A stretch of 54,311 nucleotides of DNA. Source: Companilactobacillus mindensis DSM 14500 (GTDB taxonomy: Bacteria > Bacillota > Bacilli > Lactobacillales > Lactobacillaceae). The translations under genes and the position numbers were made by a program. Positions within the stretch are counted from its first letter, which is position 1. Every line of letters begins with the position of its first letter. The stretch spans positions 1-54,311 of the forward strand of contig NZ_AZEZ01000022.1 of the NCBI RefSeq assembly GCF_001434275.1, in the 5' to 3' direction. Positions 35,950-45,938 of this stretch are shown piece after piece. The notes below the pieces were generated by a model. That model did no database searches and was not told where the DNA came from. It saw only the letters and a list, made by a program, of their open reading frames with translations.

Positions 35950-36083
35950 TCAAAAGTTAAACGAGTTGCACAACCCCAACTTCCTGCGTTTTGCTACATC
36001 TCCCAAAGCACTCGCAAAATCGGCGAGCAATTCGTAAGATTAGGCAAATACTCAGAAGTTAACCGGAGTTGCTGCACTCTCTA
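35950..36083 (-). repeat. Dispersed intergenic repeat, copy A
   Basis: Closely similar to 40851-41004. Shared blocks include CTGCGTTTTGCTACATC, GCAAAATCGGC, CAATTCGT, GATTAGGCAAATACTCA and AGTTAACCGG (plus-strand reading). On the minus strand it begins at the TAG stop codon of the PBP gene (TAGAGAGTG) and runs to the terminator. Not coding. Confidence 0.8.
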
Positions 36084-38189
36084 TTTTTGACCTGTCATCT
36101 TGTAATAGTCAGTATAAATTTGATGTGCTAGCAAGTTAGGATAACTACCAGTCTCACTAGTCAAATTAGGGAATACAATCGCCATAGCCACGTTAGGATC
36201 ATCATAAGGTCCAAAACTGACTAAACTGGTTGTAATCGTTTCTGGAGGATCAGTCGATGGATTATCAGGGTCATAGTAGAATGACTGAGCGGTACCAGTC
36301 TTAGCAGCAACTGCTGGTGAAAGATCGGCCAACTTAGTAGCTGTCGTCCAATAACCACTACCGTGAACAGCTTCGTACATACCCTTTTTAACTACGCCAA
36401 ATTCATCCTTTGTTGCATTGATCGCATTCAAGACTGAAGGTTTTGTTACTGAGGTATAAGCGCCCTTAGTCCCATCATCTTTTGTCTTTTGAATCGATTG
36501 AACAACATAAGGCTTCAAACGATATCCGCCATTAGCGATGGTTGAAATGTATTGAGCCATTTCGATCAAAGTATAGGCATCGTAGTTTCCGTATGACAAA
36601 TCCAGTGCAGAACCGGTCTTCAAGGCTCCGGTACTTGTTCTAGTTGAACCTTCAATACCAGTTGTTTCACCAGAAATATCGATACCAGTCTTAACACCCA
36701 AACCAAATTGATTAAAGTAACCACGTAAAGTTTGGAAAATGTCAGGATTCATGACCATTGATTCACTAGGAACGTAACTAGCGTGTCCTTCTTTCATAGC
36801 AAGTCGCATCATATAAATATTAGATGAGAACTGCAAAGCTTGAACAGCGCCTAAACTACTGAACGTACCAGCAGGATAAACAGATTTCTTAACTGGAGAA
36901 CCTGGCAAGTAAATTGGTGTATCGTCTTGAGTATTGTTTTCAGGTGTAATGACACCGTCCATCAAGGCACCCATAACCGTAGCACCCTTAACCGCAGAAC
37001 CCATAACGAAGGTCCGGTTAATAACGCCCAATGAATCTTCAGTCGTCTTACCTGTCTTAGGATTGTTGTGGATCCCGGCCATAGCCAAAACTGCACCAGT
37101 CTTAGGATTCATAACTACTGCATATGCACCATCGGAATATTGAGTGATTCCGGCCGCTTTAGCAGAATTATATTGTGTTTCCAAAGCGCTTTGAACTTTC
37201 TTTTGGAACGCAGAGTCAATTGTTAAGTTAAGATTGCCACCCTTTTGACCTTTATAAAGGATAGTACTCTTCTTGATCTGATTATTAGCACCAACTTGTA
37301 CTTGGCGTTGACTCTTGGTACCAGAAAGGATCGATTCGTAATTCTTCTCTAGATAACTTGTACCCACACGGTCATTACGTGAATAACCTGAAGCTAACAT
37401 TGAATTGATCTCATCATCAGGAATACCTTGTTGCTCGGTCGAAACGCCACCGATAATACTTGCAATGGATTTTCCTTGTGGATAGTCACGATTCCAGTTG
37501 CTACCGATACTGATACCTGGCAACTCTGTCAAATGTTCACTGACTTCAGCAATTTCTCTAGCAGTCAAGTCTTTATCTTTCAAGAAGACTGTTGAGAGTG
37601 AATAAGCTGCACTCATTTTCTTAAACAAAGTAGCTCGTTGCAAATCTTTTTGATTCAAATGAATTCCTTGTTGTTCAACGTATTTGACCTCATTAGTATA
37701 GATCTTCGCACTGGACAACGCATCGCCATTAGAATCAACACGATAGGATTTAGGCATCTGCTTAGCAACTTTAGCTGACTTATTAGGCGCAGCCAAAATA
37801 TAATCAGCTTGGTCACGCTTCGTCAAATCTGTCACTTCAACATTCATGTATTTAGTCAATCTATTTGCAATCGTATAAATATCACTCGACTTCACACTGC
37901 CACTCTTAGTATAAGTGACGGCATTTGCAGTCGAATTGCCAACCAAAAGTCTACCCTTCGAATCATAGATCATCCCACGTGGTACACTGCCTGTCATTAC
38001 TGTCTTATCTGTTCGATCAACTTCAGCTTGGAACTTACCGCCATAAACGATCTGTAAATAGTCAAGTTGAGCGACTAACATTGCGAATAGAACAAAGACA
38101 ATAAAAAAAAGCAGGTTTAGACGAAATGGAATAGTAGACTTCGCTTGACTACCTGTTCTTTTCTTTATTATATCCAGTATTCTTCTCAT
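36081..38189 (-). CDS. Class B penicillin-binding protein (PBP2b-like transpeptidase)
   Basis: A 702-aa bitopic protein: cytoplasmic basic N-terminus, TM helix about 24-43, dimerisation domain, then a transpeptidase domain with Ser398-x-x-Lys401 (GSAVKG), SSN (455-457) and KTG (630-632). It cross-links peptidoglycan; which of septal or peripheral growth is not decidable here. It ends in TAG directly joined to a dispersed repeat. MltG and GreA follow upstream on the same strand. Confidence 0.95.
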   Translation of the reverse strand: MRRILDIIKKRTGSQAKSTIPFRLNLLFFIVFVLFAMLVAQLDYLQIVYGGKFQAEVDRTDKTVMTGSVPRGMIYDSKGRLLVGNSTANAVTYTKSGSVKSSDIYTIANRLTKYMNVEVTDLTKRDQADYILAAPNKSAKVAKQMPKSYRVDSNGDALSSAKIYTNEVKYVEQQGIHLNQKDLQRATLFKKMSAAYSLSTVFLKDKDLTAREIAEVSEHLTELPGISIGSNWNRDYPQGKSIASIIGGVSTEQQGIPDDEINSMLASGYSRNDRVGTSYLEKNYESILSGTKSQRQVQVGANNQIKKSTILYKGQKGGNLNLTIDSAFQKKVQSALETQYNSAKAAGITQYSDGAYAVVMNPKTGAVLAMAGIHNNPKTGKTTEDSLGVINRTFVMGSAVKGATVMGALMDGVITPENNTQDDTPIYLPGSPVKKSVYPAGTFSSLGAVQALQFSSNIYMMRLAMKEGHASYVPSESMVMNPDIFQTLRGYFNQFGLGVKTGIDISGETTGIEGSTRTSTGALKTGSALDLSYGNYDAYTLIEMAQYISTIANGGYRLKPYVVQSIQKTKDDGTKGAYTSVTKPSVLNAINATKDEFGVVKKGMYEAVHGSGYWTTATKLADLSPAVAAKTGTAQSFYYDPDNPSTDPPETITTSLVSFGPYDDPNVAMAIVFPNLTSETGSYPNLLAHQIYTDYYKMTGQK

Positions 38190-38214
38190 ATTTATCCTTC
38201 AAAAAAACGAACGC

Positions 38215-38511
38215 TTATTCATTCGATTTAAAAATATACTTAGGTCCGTCGAGGTCAGGATCATATTCAACTAACAAGTCATATCTGGCAAAAAACCACG
38301 TATCACTGTCAGTAATATAATATGTCACGCCGTCGATCACCGTACTCGACACTGGATCAACTGGTTTTTCCTTACGCATAGCAATTGAAAAGCCTTCATG
38401 AACCATTGTTTTTCCGTAAACCTTACCATAAAAATGTACACCATCACCGGGTACTAAGTCCAACTCTTCTTTGAACCATTGATCTGCTTTTTCAGTCAAT
38501 TCAATCTTCAT
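38215..38511 (-). CDS. HesB-like (YneR family) protein
   Basis: A 98-aa protein with the HesB/IscA-like fold pattern MKIELTEKADQWFKEELDL, then VHFYGKVYGKT and a YYITDSDTWFFARYDLLVEYD segment. The conserved Cys of A-type Fe-S carriers are absent, as in the YneR subgroup. ATG at 38511 follows GAGGTGGGCGTC; the GTG at 38520 lies inside that site. Confidence 0.82.
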   Translation of the reverse strand: MKIELTEKADQWFKEELDLVPGDGVHFYGKVYGKTMVHEGFSIAMRKEKPVDPVSSTVIDGVTYYITDSDTWFFARYDLLVEYDPDLDGPKYIFKSNE

Positions 38512-38560
38512 GACGCCCACCTCAATTATTTAATTAAGATAAACATAGCAGAAAACATGA

Positions 38561-39040
38561 CTATTCAGCAACTGCCACGTCTTTGACGATTACATCGTAA
38601 CTGCCAACTGGTGTTTCGATTGTTACAGTGTCGCCAGTGTGTTTACCGATCAATGCCTTAGCGATTGGTGACTCGTTAGAAATCTTGCCGCTGTCAGGAT
38701 CTGATTCAGAAGCTCCAACGATTGTATATACGTCAGGTTCCTCACCATCTTCTTGAACAGTAACTTTTTTACCGATTGAAATTTCATCGTCAGCAACGTC
38801 ATCAGCATCGATAACTTTAGCATATTGGATTTGTTCAATATGACTAGCAATTTTTGATTCGATTACACTTTGTTCATCTTTAGCAGATGTATATTCAGAA
38901 TTTTCTGAAAGATCGCCGTAGCTTCTTGCAATCTTGATACGATTGATAACTTCAGGACGATCAACTTTCTTCAAGTGTTCTAATTCTTCTTCCAGCTTCT
39001 TCTTACCTGCTGCTGTCATTGGATAACTTCTATCTGCCAT
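38561..39040 (-). CDS. greA: Transcription elongation factor GreA
   Basis: Rescues backtracked RNA polymerase by stimulating transcript cleavage. ATG at 39040 ([20 protein letters not shown]) follows AAGGAAGTT and gives 159 aa. The N-terminal coiled coil carries [16 protein letters not shown] with the acidic tip; the C-terminal FKBP-like domain ends [14 protein letters not shown]. Confidence 0.97.
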   Translation of the reverse strand: MADRSYPMTAAGKKKLEEELEHLKKVDRPEVINRIKIARSYGDLSENSEYTSAKDEQSVIESKIASHIEQIQYAKVIDADDVADDEISIGKKVTVQEDGEEPDVYTIVGASESDPDSGKISNESPIAKALIGKHTGDTVTIETPVGSYDVIVKDVAVAE

Positions 39041-39083
39041 TTTTATAACTTCCTTTTTAAAATTCAATATTTATTCTAATTTC

Positions 39084-39121
39084 AAAATGTCATCTAATCA
39101 AGTTTGACTAGATGACATTTA
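39084..39121 (-). terminator. Terminator between mltG and greA
   Basis: AAATGTCATCTAGTCAAA/TTGATTAGATGACATTTT hairpin with A and T runs. Confidence 0.8.
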
Positions 39122-39142
39122 TTAACTATATACAATTATACA

Positions 39143-40297
39143 TTATTGACCAAGTGACGAACTTTTATTTTCGTGTTCATCAAGTGTATGTGAATAATAT
39201 ACCTTACCAGTCTTCAAGTTGGCAACAAAGTATAGATAATTTTGATCCCGATCGCTCGGATTCAAAGTAGCTTCAATCGATTGCAAACTTGGTGTGTTGA
39301 ATGGTCCAGGTCCATAACCCGCATTCTTATACAAGTTATAAGGAGACTTAACCGCTGTATCCTTGTTTGTAAGATGTGTCTTATGGGTATTCAAAGCATA
39401 CATAACGGAAATATCTGATTGAATCGGAATATTGATTGCAATCCGGTTATAGAATACGCCGGCAATCTTCTTACGATCAGTATTAGTTACACCTTCACGT
39501 TCAACCAATGAAGCCAATGTTAAGACTTGTTGAACAGTGTAGCCTTTTTCTTTGATCGTAGAATAGTAAGGTTGCAATTCTTCATTTTCCTTTTCAACCA
39601 TTTGTGTTACAAGCTCTTTGAGCGTTAGACCTTTGTAAACACTGTAAGTAGCTGGGAAAAGATAACCTTCCAAGTGATATCTGACATTCTTCTTAGCCAT
39701 TGATGAATCGAGTAATTCTGGATACTTCTTTTGAAGTCCCTTTAGGAACGATTCATTCTTCATTAATTTCAAGAAATCAGATTTCTTAAAGTTAGTTGAC
39801 TTTTGAATTTGATCGCCAATCTGATCGATCGTTACACCTTCACGGACTAATACTGAGTTAGTTGCTGTACCACTTGTATTTGGCTCGGCACTACCGCCTT
39901 TTTGCAACTGTTTAACAATAGAACTCATGTCCATTGACTGTTTAAAAGTATAGTAGCCGGCTTGGAAATCATTGTAATTCTGTGCTTTGATATAAAGATT
40001 AAAGACGCTGGCACTCTTGATGATCTTATCTTTTTCAAGCGTTTTAGCGATATCCTTGCTAGAAGAACCGATTGGAATCTTAACAACAACATCTTCTTTA
40101 TTATTTGCATTATATGGTTGCAATGAACTATTCACATAATTGAAGCCAATAACCGCCACAACAACTGCTAAAACAGCAATCACACCAACGATCCAATACG
40201 CAATATGATTTGCGACGGAACGCTCCTCAGCCCGACTCCTCATTTTACCAGTTGATTCTTGACGCAATGCTTCCTTTTTATCATCCTTTTGGCTCAA
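39143..40297 (-). CDS. mltG: Endolytic murein transglycosylase MltG
   Basis: Cuts nascent glycan strands at the membrane. The 384-aa protein has a charged cytoplasmic N-terminus, a TM helix (about 35-57), a LysM-like segment and the YceG domain with catalytic Glu in LASLVEREGVTN and PIQSDISVMYALN, then YNLYKNAGYGPGPFNTPS. TTG at 40297 is chosen: GGGAGG lies 7 nt upstream. A minus-strand TATAAT lies at about 40327-40332. Confidence 0.93.
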   Translation of the reverse strand: MSQKDDKKEALRQESTGKMRSRAEERSVANHIAYWIVGVIAVLAVVVAVIGFNYVNSSLQPYNANNKEDVVVKIPIGSSSKDIAKTLEKDKIIKSASVFNLYIKAQNYNDFQAGYYTFKQSMDMSSIVKQLQKGGSAEPNTSGTATNSVLVREGVTIDQIGDQIQKSTNFKKSDFLKLMKNESFLKGLQKKYPELLDSSMAKKNVRYHLEGYLFPATYSVYKGLTLKELVTQMVEKENEELQPYYSTIKEKGYTVQQVLTLASLVEREGVTNTDRKKIAGVFYNRIAINIPIQSDISVMYALNTHKTHLTNKDTAVKSPYNLYKNAGYGPGPFNTPSLQSIEATLNPSDRDQNYLYFVANLKTGKVYYSHTLDEHENKSSSLGQ

Positions 40298-40850
40298 GAT
40301 GCAGCCTCCCAAGTTAATTTATTAGAATTATACCATTAGTTTTGAAGTAATCAGTTAATTTCTTTTATTTGTATAGGAATACCTTTATATCAAGGATATA
40401 AAGGTACAAATACAGTTATGACACTAAGGTTGACTTTACAACTTTGACATACCAATTGTTACACTATAAAAATTTATAGTGCAACCTCTGATACTTTGCC
40501 ACAATGCACGATATTATACACCCCAACACTTAGTTTATAAATACACTTTACTAACAAGTGTTTCAACAATCTTACTCCATTGCCAAATTATCATGACACT
40601 TAATAATAATATAATAACCAACTGTGAAACAATCCTTTTATTGAATATCTTTAGATTCTTTTTATCAGTTCTAATGTTCTTATTTGGCCATTTAGATAAA
40701 CTTTATATTTTCTAATTACTATCTATATATTATCACAGACCACTTATCTCAAAAGTGAATTTGAAAGATTGATTTTTTTCGTTTAACTAAGAAAACCTCT
40801 GATCCTAAATAAAGAATCAGGGGTTTTCTCATATTAGTGTTCATGTTTAA
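40298..40850. other. Gene-free region with two palindromes
   Basis: No credible gene. It holds the mltG promoter region, a perfect 11-bp inverted repeat ACCTTTATATC-AAG-GATATAAAGGT at 40381-40405, a plus-strand TTGACA at 40444-40449, and a second palindrome GTTACACTATAAA-AA-TTTATAGTGCAAC (one mismatch) at 40458-40485. The rest is AT-rich. A 78-codon open frame from 40479 lacks a start with ribosome binding site and looks like chance. Confidence 0.5.
40791..40829. terminator. Bidirectional terminator after pheT
   Basis: GAAAACCTCTGATCC/GAATCAGGGGTTTTC hairpin; on the minus strand it lies beyond the repeat that follows pheT. Confidence 0.75.
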
Positions 40851-41004
40851 AGGTTAAACGGTTTAAAACACTCTCTATTCAAAACGAGTTACTCAAACCA
40901 ACTTTCTGCGTTTTGCTACATCCCACAAATCACTTGCAAAATCGGCAATCAATTCGTGCGATTAGGCAAATACTCAAAAGTTAACCGGTTTGAAACACTC
41001 TCTA
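40851..41004 (-). repeat. Dispersed intergenic repeat, copy B
   Basis: Same family as 35950-36083. This copy is longer and framed by near-identical direct repeats of about 26 nt (GTTAAACGGTTTAAAACACT.. at 40853 and GTTAACCGGTTTGAAACACT.. at 40980), each ending CTCTCTAT. The right end contains the pheT stop codon. Confidence 0.8.
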
Positions 41005-43407
41005 TCTAATTTCAACATTGAATTTCTTGACCAAACTATCTTTAACAACAGTGAAGGATTTTTCAACTTCTTCATCTGTCAAAGTATCATTAGGGTTCAA
41101 GAATACTAAGTGATAGCCGAGTGACTTGTGATTGGCGGCGATGTTCTTGCCTTGATAAACATCAAAGATATTAACATCCTTCAAGTACTTGCCACCATTA
41201 GCAAAGATATCGTTAACGATTTGACCATTTTCAACATCTTTATCGACCAAGATAGCAAGGTCACGGCTGATTGCTGGATACTTAGGTGCAGCTTGTGCTT
41301 TGACGTTCTTCTTATTCAAGTCGAACAAAAGATCGACGTTGAGTTCGAAGACATAAGTATCACTGACGTTGTGGGCTTTTTGATAATTAGGGTGCAATTT
41401 ACCAACGAAACCGATCACTTGGCCATTTGCCAAAATCTTTGCAGTTTGGCCTGGGTGCATGTTCTTGTAGTCTTTAGTAGCTTCAAAAGTGAATTCAGCA
41501 TCAGCATTGACGAATGAAAGCAATTCTTCAACAATACCTTTTACATAATAGAAATCTGCTGGTTGAGCAGTTGTGTTCCATGAGTCAGCAACAACATTTC
41601 CGCTGACGGCACCGGAAAGATAAGTGATCTCATCAGGACGTTCTTTGCCAGTAGCTCTGGAGAAGATACGGGCGTGTTCAAAAATTTGTAGATCATCGTT
41701 TTTACGAGCTTGGTTGTAAGCAACATTTCTAACTAAACCAGGAACTAAACTGTTTCTTAGATATTCGTGATCTTCAGTCATTGGGTGCAACAACTTAGTG
41801 TATTCACTGTCGATGACATTGAAATCTTCAACTTCTTGTTTACTCAACAATGAGAAGTTGATCACTTCGTCCATTCCTTCACCAAGTAAGATGTCACGTA
41901 ATTTATTAGCTAATTCACGTTTAGGACTGTAGCCACCCTTAGTTTCCATACCAGCTGGCAAAGTATTTGGTAAGTTAGCATAGCCGTAGATACGGTTAAC
42001 TTCCTCCACAAGGTCAGCTTCAATAGCCATATCCCAACGTCTTGTAGGGATAGTTACTGTAATATCATCCCCTGCAACAGCCACGTCAAAGCCTAAGCGA
42101 TCCAAGATCTTTGTGATCTCATCAGTAGCAAGATGTAAGCCCATCAAATGGTTGATATGTGAAATACTCCCTTTGATGATGGTTGGTTCAGCTTTAGTAA
42201 AGTTACCGGTAATTGTCTCTGAAATAGATGCAACATCGCTATCTTGGTCGACCAATTGAGCTGCACGCATCAAAGCTTCAGTTACGATACCATTGTCAAC
42301 GCCCTTTTCAAAACGATTTGAGTCGTCGCCACGAAGGTCGTGTCTTTGAGCAGCTTTACGGACAGAAGCTCCGTTGAATACTCCCGCTTCCAAGATAACA
42401 TTCTTAGTGTTTTCATCAACAGCAGCCACGTCACTTGTCTGTACACCAGCTAGACCTAAAATTTGGTCACCAGCAGTGATAATCAAGTCGTTTGCATCGA
42501 GAACCTTGTCTTCGTCAGCTAAATGCAATTTGTCGCCATTGTGAGCTAACTTAACGACCAATTTCTTAGCAGCCAATTTATCAGCATCGTAAGCTTGGAT
42601 AGGTTGACCATATTCGATCATTGTATAGTTGGCTGCATCCACAACACTGTTGACGGGACGAATACCTTGATTCCAAAGTCTTCTTTGCATCCACAAAGGA
42701 CTCTTAGCGACTTTGACACCGTTGATCTCACGCAACAAATAATCTGGAACAAGTTGCTTTTCTTCTACATCCGCAGTGATATCAGAATCAGAAGTTACCT
42801 TAGCATCGTCTAGTTCAGGTTTGGTAAAGCTTGGTTTCTCATCATAAGTAGCACCGATTTCCCAAGCAGCTCCACGCATACCCAAAGTATCAGCACGATT
42901 AGGTGTGATATCGATATCGATCATTTGTTCCTTTAGGCCTAACAAGTCATAGACAGCTTGACCTGGTTTTTGAGGTTCGTCAAAGACGTAGATGCCATTT
43001 TCAAATTCTTCTGGCATATATTTAGCAGGAACACCGACTTCATCCAAACCACAGATCATACCGTTAGATTCTTGTCCACGCAATTTTCCACGTTTGATCT
43101 TAACGCCATTTGGCAAATGAGCGCCGTGCAAAGCAACGATCACATATTGATCTGCTGCAGCGTTTGGAGCGCCACAGACAATTTGAATATCTTCTGATTC
43201 GCCAACATCGACTTGGCAAACTTTCAAGTGATCTGAATCAGGATGTGGTGCGATACTTGTGATGTGTCCCACAACTAAGTTCGTCAACTCTTCACCCAAT
43301 TTAACTGGACTAGATTCGATCCCAGTTAACGAGATCTTATCAGCCATTTCTTCAACTGTGTGTGTGACAGGAATATATTCTTTTAACCAATTAACAGAAA
43401 TCTTCAT
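41002..43407 (-). CDS. pheT: Phenylalanyl-tRNA synthetase beta subunit
   Basis: At 801 aa it is full length. Domains in order: N-terminal EMAP-like tRNA-binding fold (GHITSIAPHPDSDHLKVCQV), B1/B5 parts, editing domain B3/B4 (GVDNGIVTEAL region), catalytic-like core (RRWDMAIEADLVEEVNRIYGY), and the C-terminal anticodon-binding FDX-ACB domain. It follows pheS by 4 nt. Its TAG stop is embedded in repeat copy B. Confidence 0.98.
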   Translation of the reverse strand: MKISVNWLKEYIPVTHTVEEMADKISLTGIESSPVKLGEELTNLVVGHITSIAPHPDSDHLKVCQVDVGESEDIQIVCGAPNAAADQYVIVALHGAHLPNGVKIKRGKLRGQESNGMICGLDEVGVPAKYMPEEFENGIYVFDEPQKPGQAVYDLLGLKEQMIDIDITPNRADTLGMRGAAWEIGATYDEKPSFTKPELDDAKVTSDSDITADVEEKQLVPDYLLREINGVKVAKSPLWMQRRLWNQGIRPVNSVVDAANYTMIEYGQPIQAYDADKLAAKKLVVKLAHNGDKLHLADEDKVLDANDLIITAGDQILGLAGVQTSDVAAVDENTKNVILEAGVFNGASVRKAAQRHDLRGDDSNRFEKGVDNGIVTEALMRAAQLVDQDSDVASISETITGNFTKAEPTIIKGSISHINHLMGLHLATDEITKILDRLGFDVAVAGDDITVTIPTRRWDMAIEADLVEEVNRIYGYANLPNTLPAGMETKGGYSPKRELANKLRDILLGEGMDEVINFSLLSKQEVEDFNVIDSEYTKLLHPMTEDHEYLRNSLVPGLVRNVAYNQARKNDDLQIFEHARIFSRATGKERPDEITYLSGAVSGNVVADSWNTTAQPADFYYVKGIVEELLSFVNADAEFTFEATKDYKNMHPGQTAKILANGQVIGFVGKLHPNYQKAHNVSDTYVFELNVDLLFDLNKKNVKAQAAPKYPAISRDLAILVDKDVENGQIVNDIFANGGKYLKDVNIFDVYQGKNIAANHKSLGYHLVFLNPNDTLTDEEVEKSFTVVKDSLVKKFNVEIR

Positions 43408-43411
43408 TATT

Positions 43412-44458
43412 TTAATTTACTCCTTTGAATTGTTCTAGGAATCTAACATCGTTCAAGTAGAAATCACGAATATCGTTAACTCCGTATTTAAGCATTGCAA
43501 AACGTTCTGGTCCAAGACCAAAAGCCATACCACTGTATTCATTAGGGTCGATGCCTGACATCTTCAAAACGTTTGGATGTGTAAGACCAGCACCTAATAC
43601 TTCGATCCAGCCAGTATACTTACAAATTCGGCAACCTTGCCCGCCACAGTTGAAACATGAAACGTCAACTTCAACGGATGGTTCAGTAAATGGGAAGTAA
43701 CTTGGACGGAAGCGGATCTCACGGTCAGGTCCAAAGACGTGACGGCACAAAGCATCCAAAGTACCTTTTAGATCGGCCATAGAAATGTTTTTATCAACAA
43801 CTAGACCTTCAATTTGGTGGAATTGGTGTGAGTGAGTAGCGTCATCATCATCACGACGGTAAACGACACCCGGTGAGATCATTTTCAAAGGACCCTTAGT
43901 AAAGTCATGAGCTTCCATGTCACGGCCTTCTTGAGCAGAAGTTTGCGTTCTCATCAACAACTCATCTGACAAGTAGAAAGTATCTTGCATATCACGTGCA
44001 GGGTGATCCTTAGGGATGTTCAATCTTTCAAAGTTGTAGTGATCTTCTTCAACTTCATAGCCACCAGCAACTTCATAACCCAAGCCAATGAAGAATTGTT
44101 CAATATCTTCGATCGTTTGATTCAAGATGTGTTTAGTACCTTGAACTTGCTTAGTAGCTGGCAAAGTTACATCGATAGTTTCATCTTCAAGCTTTTTAGC
44201 AACAAGCTTTTCATTCAATTCGACCATTTTTTCTTCGATAGCAGCTTGAATATCTTTTTTAACGTTGTTAGCTAACGTACCGATCTCAGGACGTTCTTCA
44301 GCGGGAACATCTTTCATTCCACGCAAGGCCTTTGTAATAGGACCCTTCTTACCTAACAAATTAACTCTTAGATCATTTAATTCTTGAAGTCTTTCAGCAC
44401 GTTTGGCTTCATCAATACCGTTTTCTCTCAGGTTCTTTAAAGTATCATTTAATGACAT
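43412..44458 (-). CDS. pheS: Phenylalanyl-tRNA synthetase alpha subunit
   Basis: Catalytic subunit; 348 aa from ATG at 44458 ([14 protein letters not shown]), which follows AAGGAGGAAAAC. Upstream in-frame codons to 44518 are unsupported. N-terminal coiled coil, then class II motifs: [12 protein letters not shown], motif 2 [22 protein letters not shown] and motif 3 [17 protein letters not shown]. Controlled by a Phe T-box about 390 nt upstream. Confidence 0.98.
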   Translation of the reverse strand: MSLNDTLKNLRENGIDEAKRAERLQELNDLRVNLLGKKGPITKALRGMKDVPAEERPEIGTLANNVKKDIQAAIEEKMVELNEKLVAKKLEDETIDVTLPATKQVQGTKHILNQTIEDIEQFFIGLGYEVAGGYEVEEDHYNFERLNIPKDHPARDMQDTFYLSDELLMRTQTSAQEGRDMEAHDFTKGPLKMISPGVVYRRDDDDATHSHQFHQIEGLVVDKNISMADLKGTLDALCRHVFGPDREIRFRPSYFPFTEPSVEVDVSCFNCGGQGCRICKYTGWIEVLGAGLTHPNVLKMSGIDPNEYSGMAFGLGPERFAMLKYGVNDIRDFYLNDVRFLEQFKGVN

Positions 44459-44537
44459 GTTTTCCTCCTTGATGATCGACCTTGATTTACAAGATTCACT
44501 TGTTGACAAAAAACTCATTACTATAATTTGGTTCTTT

Positions 44538-44718
44538 CTATGGTTGTTTTACTTGCCGTCTTCCATGAAATTTTGTTAGATGCTGGAACGCTGTGAGAGC
44601 AACTTTGAACCAATTCTATGAATTGTTTTAAAGCTTGTCTGGCTCTAACCTGGCAAAGTACGCCAGCTAAAAGCCTCCCACGGCTGAGCATCTAACAAAA
44701 TTTCATTCCAGACTAAAT
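44538..44718. repeat. Structured intergenic element with 20-bp inverted repeat in the pheS leader
   Basis: ATGAAATTTTGTTAGATGCT (44565-44584) and its exact reverse complement (44687-44706) flank a 102-nt centre. Outer flanks TTTAGTCTGGAATG and TGGAAGACGGCA-AGTAAAACAACC (minus-strand reading) recur around a different, much shorter centre at 50020-50074. No ORF. It lies between the Phe T-box and pheS, so it should be transcribed. Confidence 0.75.
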
Positions 44719-44854
44719 ATTTTTTATATTATGTAATTGCATTAAAACAACCATTCAATTTTTCCAGATGACCTATATATTTAAATAATTAGATATAACC
44801 GAAATTTAAGAAAGAATCATAATTTTGACATAATCACTTTTAAATAAATTACGC

Positions 44855-45062
44855 AAAAAAAGTCCCCATCCCAAAATAAGGGACGAGGACTCGCGGTACC
44901 ACCCTAGTTCATGTTAAATAGACATGCACTCAAGTAGTTATATAGTAACTAGCTAAAAACTCAGAAAGTGAATTCGCCAATTCATTCATCAAGCCTTTTT
45001 CAGTCGATCGGCTCTTCCTGTCATGAATTTATTGGTTACTATTTTTCGTCAAAGTTTAATTA
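44855..45062 (-). promoter_or_regulatory. T-box riboswitch, phenylalanine specifier (pheST)
   Basis: Minus-strand T-box core AGGGTGGTACCGCG at 44893-44906 and terminator AGTCCTCGTCCC/GGGATGGGGACT with a T run (44855-44891). The codon TTC at 970-972 of the 44000s (44970-44972, minus strand), in GCGAATTCACTTTCTGAG, occupies the specifier position and decodes Phe, matching pheST. Confidence 0.92.
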
Positions 45063-45079
45063 TTATTTTGTATATGTTG

Positions 45080-45107
45080 ATTATACAAAAACTAAAAACT
45101 TTCGCAA
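45080..45107 (-). promoter_or_regulatory. Promoter of the pheST T-box
   Basis: Minus-strand TTGCGA (45102-45107) and TATAAT (45080-45085), spacer 16 nt, just after the methylase gene. Confidence 0.65.
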
Positions 45108-45110
45108 GTT

Positions 45111-45872
45111 TTAAAGTGATTGCAAACCGTACATCAAAACACCGGCAGCTACTGCTACATTAAGCGATTCGGCTTTTCCTAAGATAGGAATATAAATATT
45201 TTCATCACAGTTTACAAGTACATCTTTGCTGACACCGTGGGCTTCATTACCCATGATCAAAGCAAAGTTTTCAGTCTTAGGCAATTCATTATAAGGCTTA
45301 GCACTCTTGTTGACTTCTGAACCATAGATCTCCAATGATGAATCTTTGGCTAACTTCAAAGCCTTTTGAATATCCATGCGGTAAATTGGTAAGTGGAATT
45401 GGCTACCTTGCATTGAGCGTTGTACTTTTGGTTGATATGTATCAGCTGAGTTCAAGCTGGTAATGACACCGTTGTAACCTGCAGCATCAGCTGTTCTGAC
45501 AATAGTTCCCACATTGCCGGGATCTTGTACGTCGTCTAAAATGACCCATTTGCCGTCTAAAGTTGGCATATCGGGAACATCTTGAACTTTAATAACTGCA
45601 AAGATTCCTTGGGGTGATTTTGTTTCAGATATTTCTTCAGAAACATCTTCGGAAATAGTTGTGGCAATATCGTAGTACTTTTTAACCAAACGGTCATCTG
45701 AGTAGTTCTCAGTTACGAAAAGCTTCTCGAATTTTTGGTCGTATTGATCGGCTTCACGGACTAGATGGAAACCTTCGATCAGGTAAGTTCCAGTCTTACG
45801 AATATTTTTAGTTGCTGACAATTTTTTCAATTGTTTGATTTCATCATTTTTCTTAGATTCGATATATTTCAT
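45111..45872 (-). CDS. TrmH-family (SPOUT) RNA 2'-O-methyltransferase
   Basis: The 253-aa protein has an N-terminal RNA-binding domain (about 1-100) and a knotted SPOUT domain with LDDVQDPGNVGTIVRTADAAGY, IMGNEAHGVS and IPILGKAESLNVAVAAGVLMY. These are the three TrmH motifs. Usually called YsgA in Firmicutes, close to pheST. rRNA rather than tRNA is the likely target but not provable here. Divergent from acyP. Confidence 0.93.
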   Translation of the reverse strand: MKYIESKKNDEIKQLKKLSATKNIRKTGTYLIEGFHLVREADQYDQKFEKLFVTENYSDDRLVKKYYDIATTISEDVSEEISETKSPQGIFAVIKVQDVPDMPTLDGKWVILDDVQDPGNVGTIVRTADAAGYNGVITSLNSADTYQPKVQRSMQGSQFHLPIYRMDIQKALKLAKDSSLEIYGSEVNKSAKPYNELPKTENFALIMGNEAHGVSKDVLVNCDENIYIPILGKAESLNVAVAAGVLMYGLQSL

Positions 45873-45938
45873 ATTGATCCATCCCTCTTGTTCTATAATA
45901 TAAATATTAACACATTCGAGGATTTGAGGTGATTAGTT

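Noticed and set aside
40479-40715. 78-codon plus-strand open frame upstream of mltG
   Set aside because: No start codon with ribosome binding site, odd composition, and it begins inside a palindrome; probably chance in AT-rich DNA.
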